A stretch of DNA of 62,462 nucleotides from Halochromatium glycolicum (GTDB lineage Bacteria > Pseudomonadota > Gammaproteobacteria > Chromatiales > Chromatiaceae), in NCBI RefSeq assembly GCF_016584085.1, contig NZ_NRSJ01000045.1, forward strand, positions 1 to 62,462, in the 5' to 3' direction. The notes below the pieces were generated by a model. The model was not told the DNA's origin. It worked only from the letters and a program-made list of their open reading frames with translations, and made no database searches. Numbering within the stretch: the stretch's first letter is position 1; every line of letters begins with the position of its first letter. Shown piece after piece: positions 61,661 through 62,462 of the stretch. The position numbers and the translations under genes are program-made.

Positions 61661-62462
61661 ATGAACCGCACCGCCCTGCCCCGCGCCGCCGCCGCCCTGA
61701 CCGCTGCCCTGACCTTCAGCGGCGCTGCCCAGGCGCACTTCCAGCTGCTCTACACCCCAGAGATGCTGCTGGAGACGCCCGCCGAGATCGATCTCGCCCT
61801 GATCTTCGGCCACCCGATGGAGAACACCCACACCATGGATATGGGCCCGCCAGAGGCGTTCTTCGTCCTCTTCCGCGGCGAGAAGACCGACCTCACCGAC
61901 ACCCTCGAGGCGGTCGACTGGCAAGGGCCAGGCGAGGGCTCCGCAGAGGCCTATAAGGCGACCTACAAGATCCGCCGCAACGGCGACTACCTCTTCGGCT
62001 TGGTGCCGGAGCCCTACATGGAGGCCTCTGAGGACATCTATATCCAGCAGCTCACCAAGACCATCGTCAACAAGGGCGCCATGCCCACCGGCTGGAATGA
62101 GCCGATCGGGGCGCCGATGGGCCTGCCCACCGAGATCGTGCCGCTGAACAAGCCCTATCAGGTCTTCGCCGGCAGCACCTTCACCGGTCAGTTGCTCGCC
62201 GAGGGCGAGCCGACCGCCGGCATCGAATGCGAGATCGAGTACATCAACAGCACGCTCGACCTGCAGGCCAATCGCACCAGCCAGGAGACCCTGGGCCCTG
62301 TGCCCAAGACCGGGTTGGTCACCATCACCGACGCCAACGGCGTGTTCACCTTCGGTATCCCGCGCCCCGGCATCTGGGGCTTCGCCTGCCTCGGCTCCGG
62401 ACCGGACAAGGAGCACAAGGGCAAGGAGCTGTCGCAGGATGCCGTGCTCTGGATCAATGTCA
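61661..62462 (+). CDS. Exported DUF4198-like protein, cut by the window end
   Basis: The first 267 residues are visible. A signal peptide (PRAAAALTAALTFSGAAQAHF) leaves a mature protein starting with His, as in DUF4198 metal-transport accessory proteins. Further features are YTPEMLLETPAEIDLALIFG, HPMENTHTMDMGPPEAFFV and a second immunoglobulin-like domain around LLAEGEPTAGIECEIEYIN. Family members assist nickel, cobalt or other metal transport. The gene is divergent from feoAB and preceded by ACAGGAG. Confidence 0.8.
   Translation, partial: MNRTALPRAAAALTAALTFSGAAQAHFQLLYTPEMLLETPAEIDLALIFGHPMENTHTMDMGPPEAFFVLFRGEKTDLTDTLEAVDWQGPGEGSAEAYKATYKIRRNGDYLFGLVPEPYMEASEDIYIQQLTKTIVNKGAMPTGWNEPIGAPMGLPTEIVPLNKPYQVFAGSTFTGQLLAEGEPTAGIECEIEYINSTLDLQANRTSQETLGPVPKTGLVTITDANGVFTFGIPRPGIWGFACLGSGPDKEHKGKELSQDAVLWINV

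Overview
The window is high-GC gammaproteobacterial DNA. The conserved run recA-recX-alaS-lysC-csrA-tRNA-Ser(GCU), a PEP-CTERM protein, a Tat-type PhoX phosphatase, a TonB/ExbB/ExbD set with two ExbD proteins and many low-complexity insertions would fit a purple sulfur bacterium or a close relative (Chromatiales). That placement is inference from gene content and style; nothing here proves the genus.

Layout. 1-5.4 kb: short genes (DUF302 protein, LarE-type sulfur transferase, small cupin, PncC/CinA amidase, ThpR 2'-5' RNA ligase) lie among dense intergenic repeats: a REP-like hairpin element, two MITE-like families, small palindromic elements and GC-rich tandem repeats. 5.5-11.9 kb: the housekeeping block recA to csrA, ending in tRNA-Ser. 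12-23.2 kb: an accessory stretch with a serine beta-lactamase-family protein flanked by diverged inverted repeats, a decayed fragment of a related gene, a PEP-CTERM protein, a complete IS66-type element next to an older IS66-like remnant, PhoX with a possible Pho box, and a large hybrid histidine kinase converging on a NarL/LuxR response regulator. 24.1-44.2 kb: ordinary chromosomal genes, including a very large Lhr helicase, the TonB-ExbB-ExbD-ExbD operon, DUF6064, aldo/keto reductase, YihY, a composite YbaY/MliC/META protein, a gamma-glutamylcyclotransferase-like protein, a TauD-family oxygenase, DUF2076, SelO, OsmC and an MBL-fold protein.

44.4-62.5 kb is the most interesting part: about 18 kb devoted to iron. 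It begins with a divergent promoter carrying a Fur-like box between a small HMA-like protein and a cupin. A minus-strand gene train then runs from about 53.7 to 45.4 kb: a 108-residue unknown, a HemS/ChuS-like protein, a coiled-coil DUF2325 protein, a small membrane protein, five small membrane proteins (four with disordered Pro/Tyr/Gly-rich N-termini, including two pairs with related hydrophobic modules), and a P1B-type ATPase with an HMA-like N-terminus and an unusual SCALKLGTP membrane motif. A strong Fur-like box lies at the head of this train. The combination of atypical P1B ATPase, HMA-like protein, small membrane proteins and Fur sites resembles ferrosome (fez) iron-storage organelle clusters. 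I propose it is a ferrosome-like locus with a new set of disordered membrane proteins.

Beyond it, a second minus-strand operon encodes FeoA, FeoB, a Cys-rich membrane protein, an ABC ATPase with atypical motifs, its permease, a DUF4857-like membrane protein and a putative Zn amidohydrolase, with an FNR-like site upstream of feoA. Two periplasmic proteins (a 107-residue protein and a DUF4198-like protein cut by the window end) diverge from it. Together these genes suggest ferrous iron import, iron sequestration in a membrane compartment, and haem-iron handling under Fur and possibly FNR control.
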